From Actinomadura nitritigenes (GTDB lineage: Bacteria; Actinomycetota; Actinomycetes; Streptosporangiales; Streptosporangiaceae), in NCBI RefSeq assembly GCF_017573545.1, contig NZ_JAGEOK010000005.1:248001-312000 (forward strand): 64,000 bases of DNA. The letters are read 5' to 3'. This document shows, one piece after another, positions 23,693 through 33,500 of the stretch; position 1 is the first letter of the stretch; each line of letters starts with the position of its first letter. Position numbers and translations under genes: made by a program. The notes under the pieces were generated by a model. That model saw only the letters and a program-made list of their open reading frames with translations. It was not told the DNA's origin and did not search any database.

Positions 23693-25264
23693 TCATCGCG
23701 CGAGGCGGTACACGCGGATGACATGGTCGCGGGTGCCATAGACCTGCTGCCAGCGGGGGCCCGTCCAGGTCGGATCGCTCAGCATGGGCTGGGCGGCCTT
23801 CTGGCAGACCTGGCACAGCCGTCCGCCGTCGGTGTCGTACAGCACGAGGAGGTCCCCCCGCCGCGGCCCTTCGGACCCCGGGCGGACGGCGCGGATCCGG
23901 GTCGACCAGGCCCGCCCGCCCCAGGCGCCGTCCTGGTAGACCCGGAGCACCTTGCCGGTGCGGGGGTCCGCCCACACCCGGGCGCCGGGGCTGTCGTGAT
24001 CACGCATCCAGGACCGCAGCGACTCCATCTGGGTGCCGCCGCCCGCCCGGGTCGAGGGCGCCTGCCACCAGGAGCGGGCGGCGGCGCCGCAGGTGACCAG
24101 GGCGACGGTCAGCACCAGCGCGGCCGGCAGGAAGCGCCGCGGCCGGGCGCCTTCCGGGAACCGGCCGGCCAGGGACACCGCCCCGAGCCAGAGCAGCCCG
24201 AGCCCGCCCAGCACGAACTCGGGAAAGATGGGGAACCAGTACCGGATCAGCTGCAACCGCAGCTTGGGGGCGCTGGGGTCGAGCACGCCGCCGAGCAGGG
24301 TGAGCGGCACCCACAGCAGCGCGCAGCCGGCGATGGGGACCGCCATCCGGCGCGGACGCAGCAGCCCTCCCAGCAGTGTCAGGCCGAGCAGCGCGACGAG
24401 AAGCCCGCCGTCCGGATACGTCCGCAAGGTCTTGGGCAGCCGCAGGACGTACAGCATCCGCGGCTTGTCACGGTAGGTCGACGCGATGTCGGGCGCCGAA
24501 GCCCTCTTCCCGTGCCCGGTGATCGCCAGCACCCGCGCCAGCGGGTCGCCGTAGAGCCGCCAGCACAGCAGGAGTTCGGCGGCCCCGATCGCCACGATGG
24601 GGACCAGCACCCAGACCATTCCGGCCACGCGCGCCCTGCGGTACAGCACCACCAGGACCACCGGCCACATGAAGACCACGAACTCGCGGGCCAGGTAGGA
24701 CCAGCCGAGCAGCGCCCCCACCGTGAGCAGCAGCGCCCTGCCGGGCGGGTCCGGCCGCTGGGCGGCGGACACCGCCAGAGCCGCCGCACAGGTGAAGAGC
24801 CCGGCCGCGAGGACGTCGGGAAGCAGGTCCGTGGAGTCGGCGAAGACCGGGGTCGCCGCGACCACGACCAGGGCGCCGGCGGCCCCCACCGGCCGGGCGA
24901 ACAGCACCGTGCCCAGCGCGAACGTGCCGAGGAGCAGCGTCAGCGTGGCGAGCACCGGCACGGTCGCGTAGGCGGCCTGCGAGTACCCGAACACGGCGAT
25001 GGCCAGGCGAGCGGGAATGATCAGGCCGAACCGCGTCACCTGGTGCATCTCCGTGGTGACCTCGACCGGCTCCGGGAACCGCGCCGCGGCTTCCATGTAA
25101 TTGAGCTGGTCGGACGGCACGGGAGTGCGCAGATGGGTCAGCAGGACCACGAGCCAGGCGAGCACGAGGCCGCCCGGCAGCAGCCATGCCGGACCCGCGC
25201 GGCGGCGACCCGCCGAGGCTGATGGCGCCGCGCGCTCGGCGGCGGCGCTGAGACCCGCAGACAT
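23693..25264 (-). CDS. Multi-pass membrane glycosyltransferase (GT39/ArnT/PMT_2-like)
   Basis: A 523-residue protein with about eleven transmembrane helices. Before the second helix lies a first extracytoplasmic loop with PVPSDQLNYMEAA, which places an acidic residue where polyprenyl-phosphate-sugar-dependent glycosyltransferases have their catalytic Asp. The C-terminal 110 residues form a soluble extracytoplasmic domain with WADPRTGKVLR. The overall plan is that of GT-C enzymes that transfer sugars from lipid carriers to wall polymers or proteins. The exact donor and acceptor are unknown. I chose the ATG at 25264; a GTG 33 bases earlier (25297) is possible, and neither has a good ribosome site. 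The gene is monocistronic as far as visible. Confidence 0.75.
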   Translation of the reverse strand: MSAGLSAAAERAAPSASAGRRRAGPAWLLPGGLVLAWLVVLLTHLRTPVPSDQLNYMEAAARFPEPVEVTTEMHQVTRFGLIIPARLAIAVFGYSQAAYATVPVLATLTLLLGTFALGTVLFARPVGAAGALVVVAATPVFADSTDLLPDVLAAGLFTCAAALAVSAAQRPDPPGRALLLTVGALLGWSYLAREFVVFMWPVVLVVLYRRARVAGMVWVLVPIVAIGAAELLLCWRLYGDPLARVLAITGHGKRASAPDIASTYRDKPRMLYVLRLPKTLRTYPDGGLLVALLGLTLLGGLLRPRRMAVPIAGCALLWVPLTLLGGVLDPSAPKLRLQLIRYWFPIFPEFVLGGLGLLWLGAVSLAGRFPEGARPRRFLPAALVLTVALVTCGAAARSWWQAPSTRAGGGTQMESLRSWMRDHDSPGARVWADPRTGKVLRVYQDGAWGGRAWSTRIRAVRPGSEGPRRGDLLVLYDTDGGRLCQVCQKAAQPMLSDPTWTGPRWQQVYGTRDHVIRVYRLAR

Positions 25265-25468
25265 GGCGAGAATGTGCCAGCTCCTACCGAGATCCACGCG
25301 TCGTCCCGATGGCCGGCGGATGAACTCCCGGAACTCGCCGCCCCCTCACACGGCTTCGGTGCGGCGCGCCGGTGCGGCGCGTGACCCACGCCACATGCGG
25401 TTCCTGTCAGGAATCGGGCCGCCGCCCCGCTCAGGTCCCGAGAGCAAGCGAACCGACGGGATCCTCAC

Positions 25469-26698
25469 ATGAAGCACCGCATCGTCGTCCTCGGCGCCGG
25501 CTATGCCGGGGCCTACGCGGCCGGGACCCTCGCCCGCCGGCTGTCCCCGGCCGACACCGAGATCACCGTGGTCAACGCCGTGCCGGACTTCGTCCAGCGG
25601 CTGCGGCTGCATCGGCTGGCGGCGGGACGCCAGATCGAGGCACCGAAGCTCGCCGACGTGTTCGCGGGCACGGGGATACGGCTGCGCGTCGCCCGTGTGA
25701 CCGCCGTCGACCCCGAGCGCCGGGTCGTCACCGTCGCCGACGCCGGCGGCGGGGGCGAGGTGGGCTACGACACGCTCTTGTACGCGCTCGGCAGCCGCGG
25801 CGCCGATCACACCGTCCCGGGCGCGGCCGAGCACGCCTTCGACGTCGCCGCCAGGCCCTCGGCGCTGCGGCTGCGCGAGCGCCTGGACGGCCTCGGCAGG
25901 CGGGACGGAGGCGGGCGCGTGCTGGTCGTCGGCGACGGGCCGACCGGCATCGAGACCGCCACCGAGATCGCCGAATCCCGCCCCGCTCTGCCGGTGGCGC
26001 TGATCGCCCGTGGCGAGCTGGGCGCCCGGCTCTCCGCCGGAGCCCGCGACCACCTGCGCCGGGCCTGCGACCGGCTGCGCATCACCGTCCTGGAGCACAC
26101 CGCCGTCGACGCCGTCGAAGCGACGCGGGTCCTGTGCGCCGACGGCACCGCCCTGGCGTCGGACGCGACCGTGTGGACGGCCGGGTTCGCGGTCGGCCCC
26201 ATCGCCGCCGCCGGCGGGCTGGAGGTCGCCGAGAACGGCCAGATCGTCGTCGATCGCACCATGCGGTCGGTCTCGCATCCGAGCGTCTACGCCGTCGGTG
26301 ACAGCGCCCACGCCATCGGCGACAACGGCCGGCCGCTTCCGATGTCCTGCGCCTCGGCCGGCCACACCGGCCGGCAGGCCGTCGAGGCGATCGTGGGCCG
26401 CCTGACCGGGCGCGAGATCGCGAAGACCAGGCTGGTCCACACCTACAACCACATCAGCCTCGGACGGCGGGACGGGATCCTCCAGCCGGTCGACGACGAA
26501 GGGCGGGCGAAACCGAGGTACATCGGCGGCCGGAAGGCCGCGGGGATCAAGGCGGGCATCCTCACGATGTCGCTGTGGGCCACCTCGCACCCGACCTTCG
26601 GCGTGCCCAGGCGCAGGCACCGCTCGGCCGCCGCGCCGGGCACGACCGCCGGCGAGGCGGCCGCCCGCGGAGAAGGAGGTCGCGTTGTCGCCTCATAG
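25469..26698 (+). CDS. NAD(P)/FAD-dependent oxidoreductase (type II NADH dehydrogenase-like)
   Basis: A 409-residue two-dinucleotide-binding flavoprotein. The FAD motif is VLGAGYAGAYAA near residue 7, the NAD motif is VVGDGPTGIETATE near 153, and the closing FAD contact is SVYAVGDSAHA near 270. This is the plan of NDH-2-type enzymes that oxidise NADH and reduce quinones, though small soluble members reduce other acceptors. No clear C-terminal membrane amphipathic helix is seen. The stop overlaps the start of an ECF41 sigma factor gene by 14 bp, an association known for ECF41 (oxidoreductases of the so-called COE group), so this enzyme is probably part of that sigma factor's regulon. Confidence 0.87.
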   Translation: MKHRIVVLGAGYAGAYAAGTLARRLSPADTEITVVNAVPDFVQRLRLHRLAAGRQIEAPKLADVFAGTGIRLRVARVTAVDPERRVVTVADAGGGGEVGYDTLLYALGSRGADHTVPGAAEHAFDVAARPSALRLRERLDGLGRRDGGGRVLVVGDGPTGIETATEIAESRPALPVALIARGELGARLSAGARDHLRRACDRLRITVLEHTAVDAVEATRVLCADGTALASDATVWTAGFAVGPIAAAGGLEVAENGQIVVDRTMRSVSHPSVYAVGDSAHAIGDNGRPLPMSCASAGHTGRQAVEAIVGRLTGREIAKTRLVHTYNHISLGRRDGILQPVDDEGRAKPRYIGGRKAAGIKAGILTMSLWATSHPTFGVPRRRHRSAAAPGTTAGEAAARGEGGRVVAS

Positions 26699-27656
26699 GG
26701 TGGCCGGCGTGGACGGCACGAGCGCGGATCGCTTCGACACCGGCCGGTTCGAGGCCAGCCGGAACCGGCTGGCCGCGCTGGCCTACCGCCTGCTGGGCTC
26801 CGCCGCCGACGCCGAGGACGCCGTGCAGGACGCGTTCCTGCACTGGCAGGCGGCGGACCGGCAGCGGATCAGGGTGCCGGAGGCATGGCTGACCAAGGTC
26901 GTCACCCACCTCTGCCTCGACCGGCTCCGCTCGGCGCGAGCCCGCCGCGAAGGCAGCGCCGGCGACCGGCTGCCCGAACCGCTCCTCGACGGCGACCCGA
27001 TGCTCGGCCCGGCCGACACGTTCGAGCAGCGCGAATCGGTCTCCCTGGCCGTGCTGACGCTGATGGAGCGCCTGTCGCCCCCCGAGCGGGCCGTCTACGT
27101 CCTGCGCGAGGCGTTCTCCCACGGCCACGCCGAGATCGCGGAGATCCTCGACATCACCGAGTCCGCGAGCCAGCAGCACCTCCACCGGGCCCGGCGGCGC
27201 CTCACCGCCGCGCGCCGCGGCTGCGAGGTCGACCCGGCGGACGCCCGCAGGGTCGTCGAGGAGTTCTTCGCCGCCGCCTCCTCGGGCCGCACCGAACGGC
27301 TGGTGGCGCTGCTCACCGACGACGCGACCGCGATCTCCGACGGCGCGGGCCTGACCGGGAGGCTTCTGCGGCACGACACCCCGCGACGCATCGCCGCCGT
27401 CGCACGGGCCGGCTTCACTCCCACCGACGCGAAGCGGCGGTTCGCCGGCGGCTCGCCCGCCGTCCACTACGCACTGGTCAACGGCGGCCCCGCGCTCCTC
27501 TTCGTGGTCGGCGACCAGGTCATCGGCTCCGTGACGTTCGACCTCGCGGGCGGCAGGATCGCGACCGTGCGCGGCATCGCCGCCCCCGACCGCCTCGTCC
27601 GCCTCACCGAAGCCTGGCGGCGCGGGCCGGACAGGCCGCTCATCGGCCGGTGGTGA
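26685..27656 (+). CDS. ECF41-type RNA polymerase sigma factor (SigJ-like)
   Basis: A 323-residue extracytoplasmic-function sigma factor with a C-terminal extension. Region 2 (RLAALAYRLLGSAADAEDAVQDAFLHW) and region 4 (LSPPERAVYVLREAFSHGHAEIAEIL, then ESASQQHLHRARRRL) are clear. From about residue 190 a SnoaL-like domain follows (VEEFFAAASSGRTERLVALLTDDA). Its ECF41 hallmarks are present in altered form: LPEP after region 2, SDGAG for DGGGK, and APDRL for NPDKL. In this group the extension replaces a separate anti-sigma factor and tunes activity. The TTG start is set by AAGGAGGT four bases upstream and overlaps the oxidoreductase by 14 bp, so the two are coupled. Confidence 0.88.
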   Translation: MSPHRVAGVDGTSADRFDTGRFEASRNRLAALAYRLLGSAADAEDAVQDAFLHWQAADRQRIRVPEAWLTKVVTHLCLDRLRSARARREGSAGDRLPEPLLDGDPMLGPADTFEQRESVSLAVLTLMERLSPPERAVYVLREAFSHGHAEIAEILDITESASQQHLHRARRRLTAARRGCEVDPADARRVVEEFFAAASSGRTERLVALLTDDATAISDGAGLTGRLLRHDTPRRIAAVARAGFTPTDAKRRFAGGSPAVHYALVNGGPALLFVVGDQVIGSVTFDLAGGRIATVRGIAAPDRLVRLTEAWRRGPDRPLIGRW

Positions 27657-27695
27657 CCCGGCGATTCTCGGATGTGCTGGGTTACAGTGCCGATC

Positions 27696-28727
27696 ATGCC
27701 TGCTGACTTGCACGAGAGCGCGGTGGTGGCCGACGCGCACAACGACCTGCTGATGGCGGTCGTGGCCCGTCCGCCCGCGCGGTGGGCGTCGTTCTTCAGG
27801 GAGCGGTGGCTGCCCCAGCTGCGCGCCGGTGGAGTCGACCTGCAGGTGCTCCCCGTGTTCATCGACAGCCGGTTCAGGCCCGAGGGGGCGCTGCGCGAGA
27901 CGCTCCGGATGATCGAGTGCGCCCACGTCATCGCCGAGGGGAACCCGGAGGACGTCCGGCTCTGCCTCGACGGGCCGCAGATCGACGCGGCGCTGGCCGA
28001 GGGGAGGATCGCGCTGGTCTTGGCGCTGGAGAGCATGCCCGGCCTGGACGCCGACATCGAACTCCTCGCAACCGTGCATCGGCTCGGTGTGCGGGTCGCG
28101 TCGATGGCGCACTGGGGGCGCACCCCGCTCGCCGACGGCAGCGGCGAGGACGCCACCGCGAGCCGCCTGACCGCAACCGGCGTCCAGGCCGTCGCCGAGA
28201 TGGAACGGCTCGGCATCCTGCTGGACATCTCCCACCTGGGCGCCACCGGGGTCGAGCACGTGCTGGAACTGGCGTCCCGGCCGCTGATCGCCACCCATTC
28301 CAGCGCCCGCGCCCTGCGCGACCACCACCGCAACCTGACCGACGACCAGATCCGGGGCGTCACGGCGTCCGGCGGCGTGGTCTGCGTGAACTTCCTGCCC
28401 GGCTTCCTGGCCGCCGATCCGTCCGGGTACACCATCGCCCGCCTGGCCGACCACATCGAGCACGTCGCGTCGGTCGCGGGCATCGACCACGTCGGCCTCG
28501 GCCCCGACTTCGTCCACGAGGTCTACGCCGACCTCACGCCGCCCTGCTGCGAGGACCCCGCGACGAACGCCGGCTTCGACGTCATGGCCACGCTCCCCGG
28601 CCTGGCCGGCCCCTCGGGCCTGCCCCTGCTCACCGACGAACTCCTCGCCCGGGGCCTCCCCGAGCCCGACATCCGCAAGATCCTCGGCGGCAACCTCCAC
28701 CGGCTGCTCACCACCCACCTCGCCTGA
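27696..28727 (+). CDS. Membrane dipeptidase family (peptidase M19) protein
   Basis: A 343-residue M19 (renal dipeptidase-like) amidohydrolase. The zinc motif DAHNDLL (HxD) is at residues 13-19, a LVLALESMPGLD strand supplies the bridging Glu near 113, and later His ligands lie in SHLG and ATHSSARAL. The GLGPDF segment closes the barrel. Such enzymes cleave dipeptides, including D-amino-acid-containing ones, and sometimes modified amino-acid amides. There is no signal peptide, so it is cytoplasmic. The ATG is preceded by TACAGT seven bases earlier and no ribosome site, so a leaderless start is likely. It lies 39 bp after the sigma gene but probably has its own promoter. Confidence 0.88.
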   Translation: MPADLHESAVVADAHNDLLMAVVARPPARWASFFRERWLPQLRAGGVDLQVLPVFIDSRFRPEGALRETLRMIECAHVIAEGNPEDVRLCLDGPQIDAALAEGRIALVLALESMPGLDADIELLATVHRLGVRVASMAHWGRTPLADGSGEDATASRLTATGVQAVAEMERLGILLDISHLGATGVEHVLELASRPLIATHSSARALRDHHRNLTDDQIRGVTASGGVVCVNFLPGFLAADPSGYTIARLADHIEHVASVAGIDHVGLGPDFVHEVYADLTPPCCEDPATNAGFDVMATLPGLAGPSGLPLLTDELLARGLPEPDIRKILGGNLHRLLTTHLA

Positions 28728-28804
28728 CCCGCTCACCGGACGTTCCGTCGGTCGGCGTGAGCCGGACACGTGCCGCAGGCCGGTGCCGAGTCCACCTGCT
28801 CGAA

Positions 28805-28832
28805 GGCGACGGCGGCGCAGTCGGCCGTCGCC
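28805..28832. terminator. Hairpin terminator between converging dipeptidase and AraC genes
   Basis: A perfect 9-bp stem, GGCGACGGC (28805-28813) with GCCGTCGCC (28824-28832), loop 10 nt. It abuts the stop of the AraC gene and is 77 bp after the dipeptidase stop. Confidence 0.7.
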
Positions 28833-28833
28833 G

Positions 28834-29688
28834 CTACTGCGCGGCTTTGTTGCGTCTCCTGTATTCGGTGGGGGTCAGTCCGACGAGGGTCCTGAAGCGC
28901 CGGGCGAAGTACGTCGGGTCGTCCCAGCCGACGGCGGCACCGACCCGGGCGGCGGGCAGGACCGAGTTCACCAGCAGCGCCGCCGCCCGCTCGGCTCTCA
29001 GCCGGGCCAGGAATCCCATCGGGGTCGAGCCGGTGCACTGCGCGAACAGCCGGCCGAGATAGGCGGGGTCCAGGTTGACGGCCCGCGCGAGGTCGGCCAG
29101 CCGCCACGGCTCCGCGGGCGCCGCTTCGAGCCGCGCGATCGTCGCGGCCACCGCGGGATGGACGGCCGGTTCCAGCGTCGCGTGGTCGGGCTCGGCGCCG
29201 TCGGCCAGGATCCCCAGCACGGTCATCAGGCGGCCGACCGCCCGGCCGGGCCGGCGGCGGCCCGCCGCCAGGTCCCCTTCGAGCAGGCTGATCTGCGCGA
29301 TGGCCTCGTCGGCGTCCGAGGGGGCGAGGGACCGGACCGCCACACCGCGAGCGCCGTGGGACACCGGGTCGGTCCACAGCAGACGGCGCAGCATCGGCAG
29401 CTGGTACAGCTCGGCCCGCAGCGCGCCGGCGGACAGGCAGCAGTTCGCGACGGTGAGGTCGGCGCAGTCGCCGAAGGCGTGCCACGCGCCCGGCCGCAGC
29501 ACGATCGCGTCGCCGTGCCGCAGCGGACGCTCACCGTGGCTGGTGACGTGCCGGCCGCCGCCGGGGCCGATGACCGCGATCTCGAGGAAGTCGTGCGTGT
29601 GCGGTTCGACGCCGGCGCTCAGGTGGTGGACGCCGCCCCAGACCGGACCGTCGACGAACAGCGCCTGCTCGTGCAGGGTGGCGAGCAT
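28834..29688 (-). CDS. AraC-family transcriptional regulator
   Basis: A 284-residue AraC regulator. The N-terminal cupin-like sensor (EPHTHDFLEIAVIGPGGGRH, GDAIVLRPGAWHAF) binds a small ligand. The C-terminal double helix-turn-helix has AVNLDPAYLGRLFAQCTG and VGAAVGWDDPTYFARRFRTLVGLTPTEYR, the AraC signature. It is divergent from a phytanoyl-CoA dioxygenase-like gene, 91 bp apart, a common pairing in actinomycetes, so that gene is its likely target. On the minus strand TACGAT ends six bases before the ATG, indicating a leaderless start. GTCGT-N6-ACGAC at 29689-29704 abuts the start codon and could be an autoregulatory site. Confidence 0.9.
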   Translation of the reverse strand: MLATLHEQALFVDGPVWGGVHHLSAGVEPHTHDFLEIAVIGPGGGRHVTSHGERPLRHGDAIVLRPGAWHAFGDCADLTVANCCLSAGALRAELYQLPMLRRLLWTDPVSHGARGVAVRSLAPSDADEAIAQISLLEGDLAAGRRRPGRAVGRLMTVLGILADGAEPDHATLEPAVHPAVAATIARLEAAPAEPWRLADLARAVNLDPAYLGRLFAQCTGSTPMGFLARLRAERAAALLVNSVLPAARVGAAVGWDDPTYFARRFRTLVGLTPTEYRRRNKAAQ

Positions 29689-29779
29689 GTCGTGATCGTA
29701 CGACCTATCGCCGGGATCGGCCTAGCCCTCGACCGCGTGCCCCGGCGAGGCTTGGCACATCCCGACGAACGGAGTCCTC

Positions 29780-30562
29780 ATGGTGAACGAGCAGGCGAGC
29801 ACCGATGTCGGAGCCGACGGCCGAGTCTCGCAAGATCTGGTGGAGGCGTATCGCGAGTACGGTTTCGTCCGAGTCCGAGGCGTCCTCGACCCGCCCCAGA
29901 TCGAGCGGTTCAGGGCCGGCGCCGAGAACTACCTGGAGGCGCATCGCGCGGAGAGCCTGGAGACACGCGGCACCTTCAGCCAACTGGTCGACGTGTGGAG
30001 GCGCGACCGGACGCTGCGGGATCTCACCCTGGACCGGCGTCTCGGCAGGATCGCCGAGCAGCTCGCCGGATTCCCGCTGCGGCTGTGGCACGACCAGATG
30101 CTGGTGAAGGAGCCGCACAGCGACACCGCCACGGAATTCCATCAGGACCGCCCGTACTGGCCGCACCGGGGCGACCGCCTGCCGCTCTCCGCCTGGATCG
30201 CGCTGGTCGACGTCCCGCCGGAGCGGGGCTGCATGACGTTCCTGCCCGGCACCCAGCATCACGCCGGTCTCCGCCCGCAGGACCTGCACGATGCGGAGGA
30301 CCTGTTCGCGGCGGAGCCGGCGCTGCGGTGGGCGCCCCGCGTCACCCTCCCCCTGCGGGCCGGCGACTGCACCTTCCACAGCGGTTACACGGGGCACATG
30401 GCGCTGCCGAACCGCACGGGGACGGCCCGGCTCGCGCACGTCACCATCTACATGGACGCGGAGACCGCCTTCAGCGGCGGCGCGCACCCCGTGACCGACG
30501 GCCTCGGCCTCACGGCGGGGGATCGGCTGAACGGCGAGAGGTTCCCCCGTCCGTGGGCATGA
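29780..30562 (+). CDS. Phytanoyl-CoA dioxygenase (PhyH)-family oxygenase
   Basis: A 260-residue Fe(II)/2-oxoglutarate-dependent oxygenase of the PhyH family. The iron triad is visible as EFHQDRPYW (H-x-D, near residue 118) and the distal His in TFHSGYTGHMA (near 200), with an Arg in the TGTARLAHVTIYMD segment that would hold 2-oxoglutarate. Substrates in this family range from fatty acyl chains to secondary metabolites and sugars. The ATG has GGAG upstream. It is divergent from an AraC gene that probably controls it. Its 3' end overlaps the converging GH106 gene by 53 bp. Confidence 0.87.
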   Translation: MVNEQASTDVGADGRVSQDLVEAYREYGFVRVRGVLDPPQIERFRAGAENYLEAHRAESLETRGTFSQLVDVWRRDRTLRDLTLDRRLGRIAEQLAGFPLRLWHDQMLVKEPHSDTATEFHQDRPYWPHRGDRLPLSAWIALVDVPPERGCMTFLPGTQHHAGLRPQDLHDAEDLFAAEPALRWAPRVTLPLRAGDCTFHSGYTGHMALPNRTGTARLAHVTIYMDAETAFSGGAHPVTDGLGLTAGDRLNGERFPRPWA

Positions 30563-33500
30563 GCAGGCGCACCGGACCGAACAGGCCGGAGACCCGCTGA
30601 CCGGGGAAGACGAAGTGGGTCGGGCTCACCTCGTCGAGGTAGGGCGCGAGCGTGCCGCAGACCAGGATCTCGATCTCGTTCGGGCCCTCCCGGAGGGCGG
30701 CGCCGAGGTCGAAGCGGTACGGGGCGCAGATCCGCACGCCCGCGTGCACGCCGTTGACCGTGACCTCGGCGGTGCCGCGCACCCGTCCGAGGTCGAGCGC
30801 CGCCGTCGCCGGGGCCGGGGCGGAGGGCAGGTCGACGCGGCGGCGGTAGCGGACCGCCCCGCTGTAGCCGGCCAGCCCCGCGTCCTCCCAGTCGCCCAGC
30901 TCGATCGTTCCGGAGCCCAGGGCGAACCGCACGGGCCCGGCGAGCGCGGCGCCGGCCTGGTGCCCGGGGACGGTCCGGATCCGCAGCTCCGCCGTCCTCC
31001 GGCCGGGCGCCCGGAGCGGAGCCCCGCCGGGGCCGGGCCGGGGAGGCAGCCGCATCTCCGGGCCCGGTTCCAGCCGCTCGCCGTCCAGGAGCACCTCCAG
31101 CAGTTCACCGCGCACGTCGGCGCCCATCCGGGTGGCGCCCGGCGGCACGGTGACGCGGAGCCGCTCGACGCGCGGACCGACGCCCGGAACGGCGAACCGC
31201 GCGGGCAGCACGTCGCCGCTCTCCACCGTGTCATCGAGCCAGGCCGCACCGGGCAGCGGATGGGGGCGCCGCCGCAGGTGCAGCGAGGCCGGGTCGCCGT
31301 ACTGGCGGCGGTTCGGCAGGACGGGCACCGGCTCCCCGTCGCGCGCGGCCGTCCACCCGGCGCCGGAGACCACCGCGCCGTCCACCATCACGGCCGGAGG
31401 CGCCCCGCTCTCCGTGAGGACCAGCGTCACCTCGCCGCCGGTCACCTCGTAGCGGCCGACGCGGGGCACCGCGTGCTCGGCGTACGGGTCGAACCCGCCC
31501 TGGCGGCCGACCTCCTCGCCGTCGACGAGGATCCGGCAGGGGGCGGCCGAGGCCACCTGGAGGACCGACGGGCCGGAGGTGGCCGCCGCGTCCCTGCGGG
31601 GGGCGGTGAGCGTGATCCGCGCACCCGGCCTCCCTGGCCCGGCCACCGTGATCCACTCCGGTCGCCGATAGCGGCCGGGATCGGTGATCACGGCGAGGTG
31701 GGCGCGCAGCCGCACCTCCTCGTCCGGGACGAACCGGACCTCGACCTCGCGCTCGCCACCCGCGACGGGGGCCGTGGCGATCGCCAGGTGCCCTCGGTCG
31801 TCGAGCGGGACCTCGGCCCCGTCGACCAGCAGCGTCTTGGCCGCCGGCGCGCCGACCGCCACGAAGCCGCCGTCCGCCGGCACGGTCACCCGCGCACAGA
31901 AGAGCACCGCCTCCCCGGCCGGGACCTCACCGAAGTCGAGGAACTCCTCCGGCACGTGCCCCTTCGGCCCGAGGAAGTCGCGGTGCACGGCGTCCTTGCG
32001 GATGCCGCGCGAGTCGGAGTACACGGCCGGGCGCCACGAGCCCTCGGACTCCAGTGCCCAGACGCCGTGCGGGCCGAACGTGGCGTGCGCCTCGGCCCAG
32101 TCCGTCTCACCCTCCACCTGGTGCAGGAAGCTCCAGCTCTCGATCGGGACGTCCCGGCCGGCGGGGCGGGCGAAGTCGCCCCAGGAGTTGTCGAGGGTGG
32201 GCACCGCCTCCATCGTCCAGGAGGTACCGAGGTCCAGGACCGCAGCCGCCTGCCGCTCTTCGGCGGGGGCGGCCCCCTTCCGGTCCGCGCCGTCCGCGGC
32301 GTCCTCGCCGCCGGGGAAGACGAGCAGTGCGGCGGGAGCGTCGTCGAACGGCACGACCACCTCCGACCAGGTCGCGTCGACCGCCCGGACCTCCAGCGGG
32401 CGCGGCGGCCCCCCGAACGGGCCGGCCAGGAACGCCGGGCCGCGGACACCGCGCACCCGCACCCGCATGTCGCGCAGGTAGCGGTCCGGGTCGAAGTCGT
32501 AGGTCACGTCGAGCCAGCCGAGGTCGGCGCCGCGCTCGCCGGGACGCTCGACCGACACGCGGCTGGCCATGGACGGAGCGGCGGTCACGAAGACCACGGT
32601 GGCGCCGTCGACCTCGCGGACGAGGGCGGGGACCGGTGCGTCCACGCGGCGGTCGGCCGCAAGGGCCGCCCCGATGCCGTCGGCGTCCGGCACGACCTCC
32701 GCCAAGGCGCGGAGCCTCGCCACCGCCGCGTCGGCGTCCGGGTCGCCGACGCCGTGCCGCGGCGGCGGACCCACCGCGACGACGCGCCCGCCGGCCTCGG
32801 CGAACGCGGCGAGCCTGCGCGCGGTCTCCCCTTCGAGCACGGTGCACGCGGGCAGGACGACGGTGCCGTACGACTCGTCCGCGACGTCCAGCCGTCCTCC
32901 CGTGACGTCGGCCCGCTGCACCGAGTCGTCGTCCACGACGTCGGCGTCGATTCCCAGCCGGTCGAGCACGCCGGGGACCATCCGGAACCACGCCATGTCG
33001 CCGACCAGGGCGCGGTAGGCGTCCTGGGCGCGGACGGCGTCCGGGTCGACGCCGTCGAGGCGCGTCCCGGCCTGCGCGGTGGCGGTCGGGAACAGCACCG
33101 CGACGTCGCAGACGTGCCTTCCCAGCGACAGCGCGGCGCACAGCCGGGTGACCGCGTCGGCGAACACCCGGTGGTGCCTCCAGTAGGGCTGGCGCCAGTC
33201 GGTGGACGGCGGCGCCCATTCCCACCAGCCCGCCTTGGTCGTGTAGTAGACGGCGTGCGGGTTGTAGAGGGTGGCGCCCGACCGCAGCCAGGGAAGCAGC
33301 CAGTCGAAGGTCTCCTCCAGCGTCCCGCCCCAGCCGCTGGAGTGGAACGCCTCGATCCAGGTCCGGCCGCGGCCGTACAGGTGCGCCAGCGACGCGTGGA
33401 TGCGGGCGTCGCCGTGGTGGTCCGAACCGGGGGCGCCGAACCAGCGGTGCGTGCGCGCGTAGTCGGCGTAGATCCTGACGCCGTCCACCGGGAGCCCGGC

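Noticed and set aside
25265-25468. ECF41 promoter (TGTCACA-type) before the oxidoreductase gene
   Set aside because: Only a partial TGTCAGG match near 25407 is seen, with no matching -10 at the correct distance.
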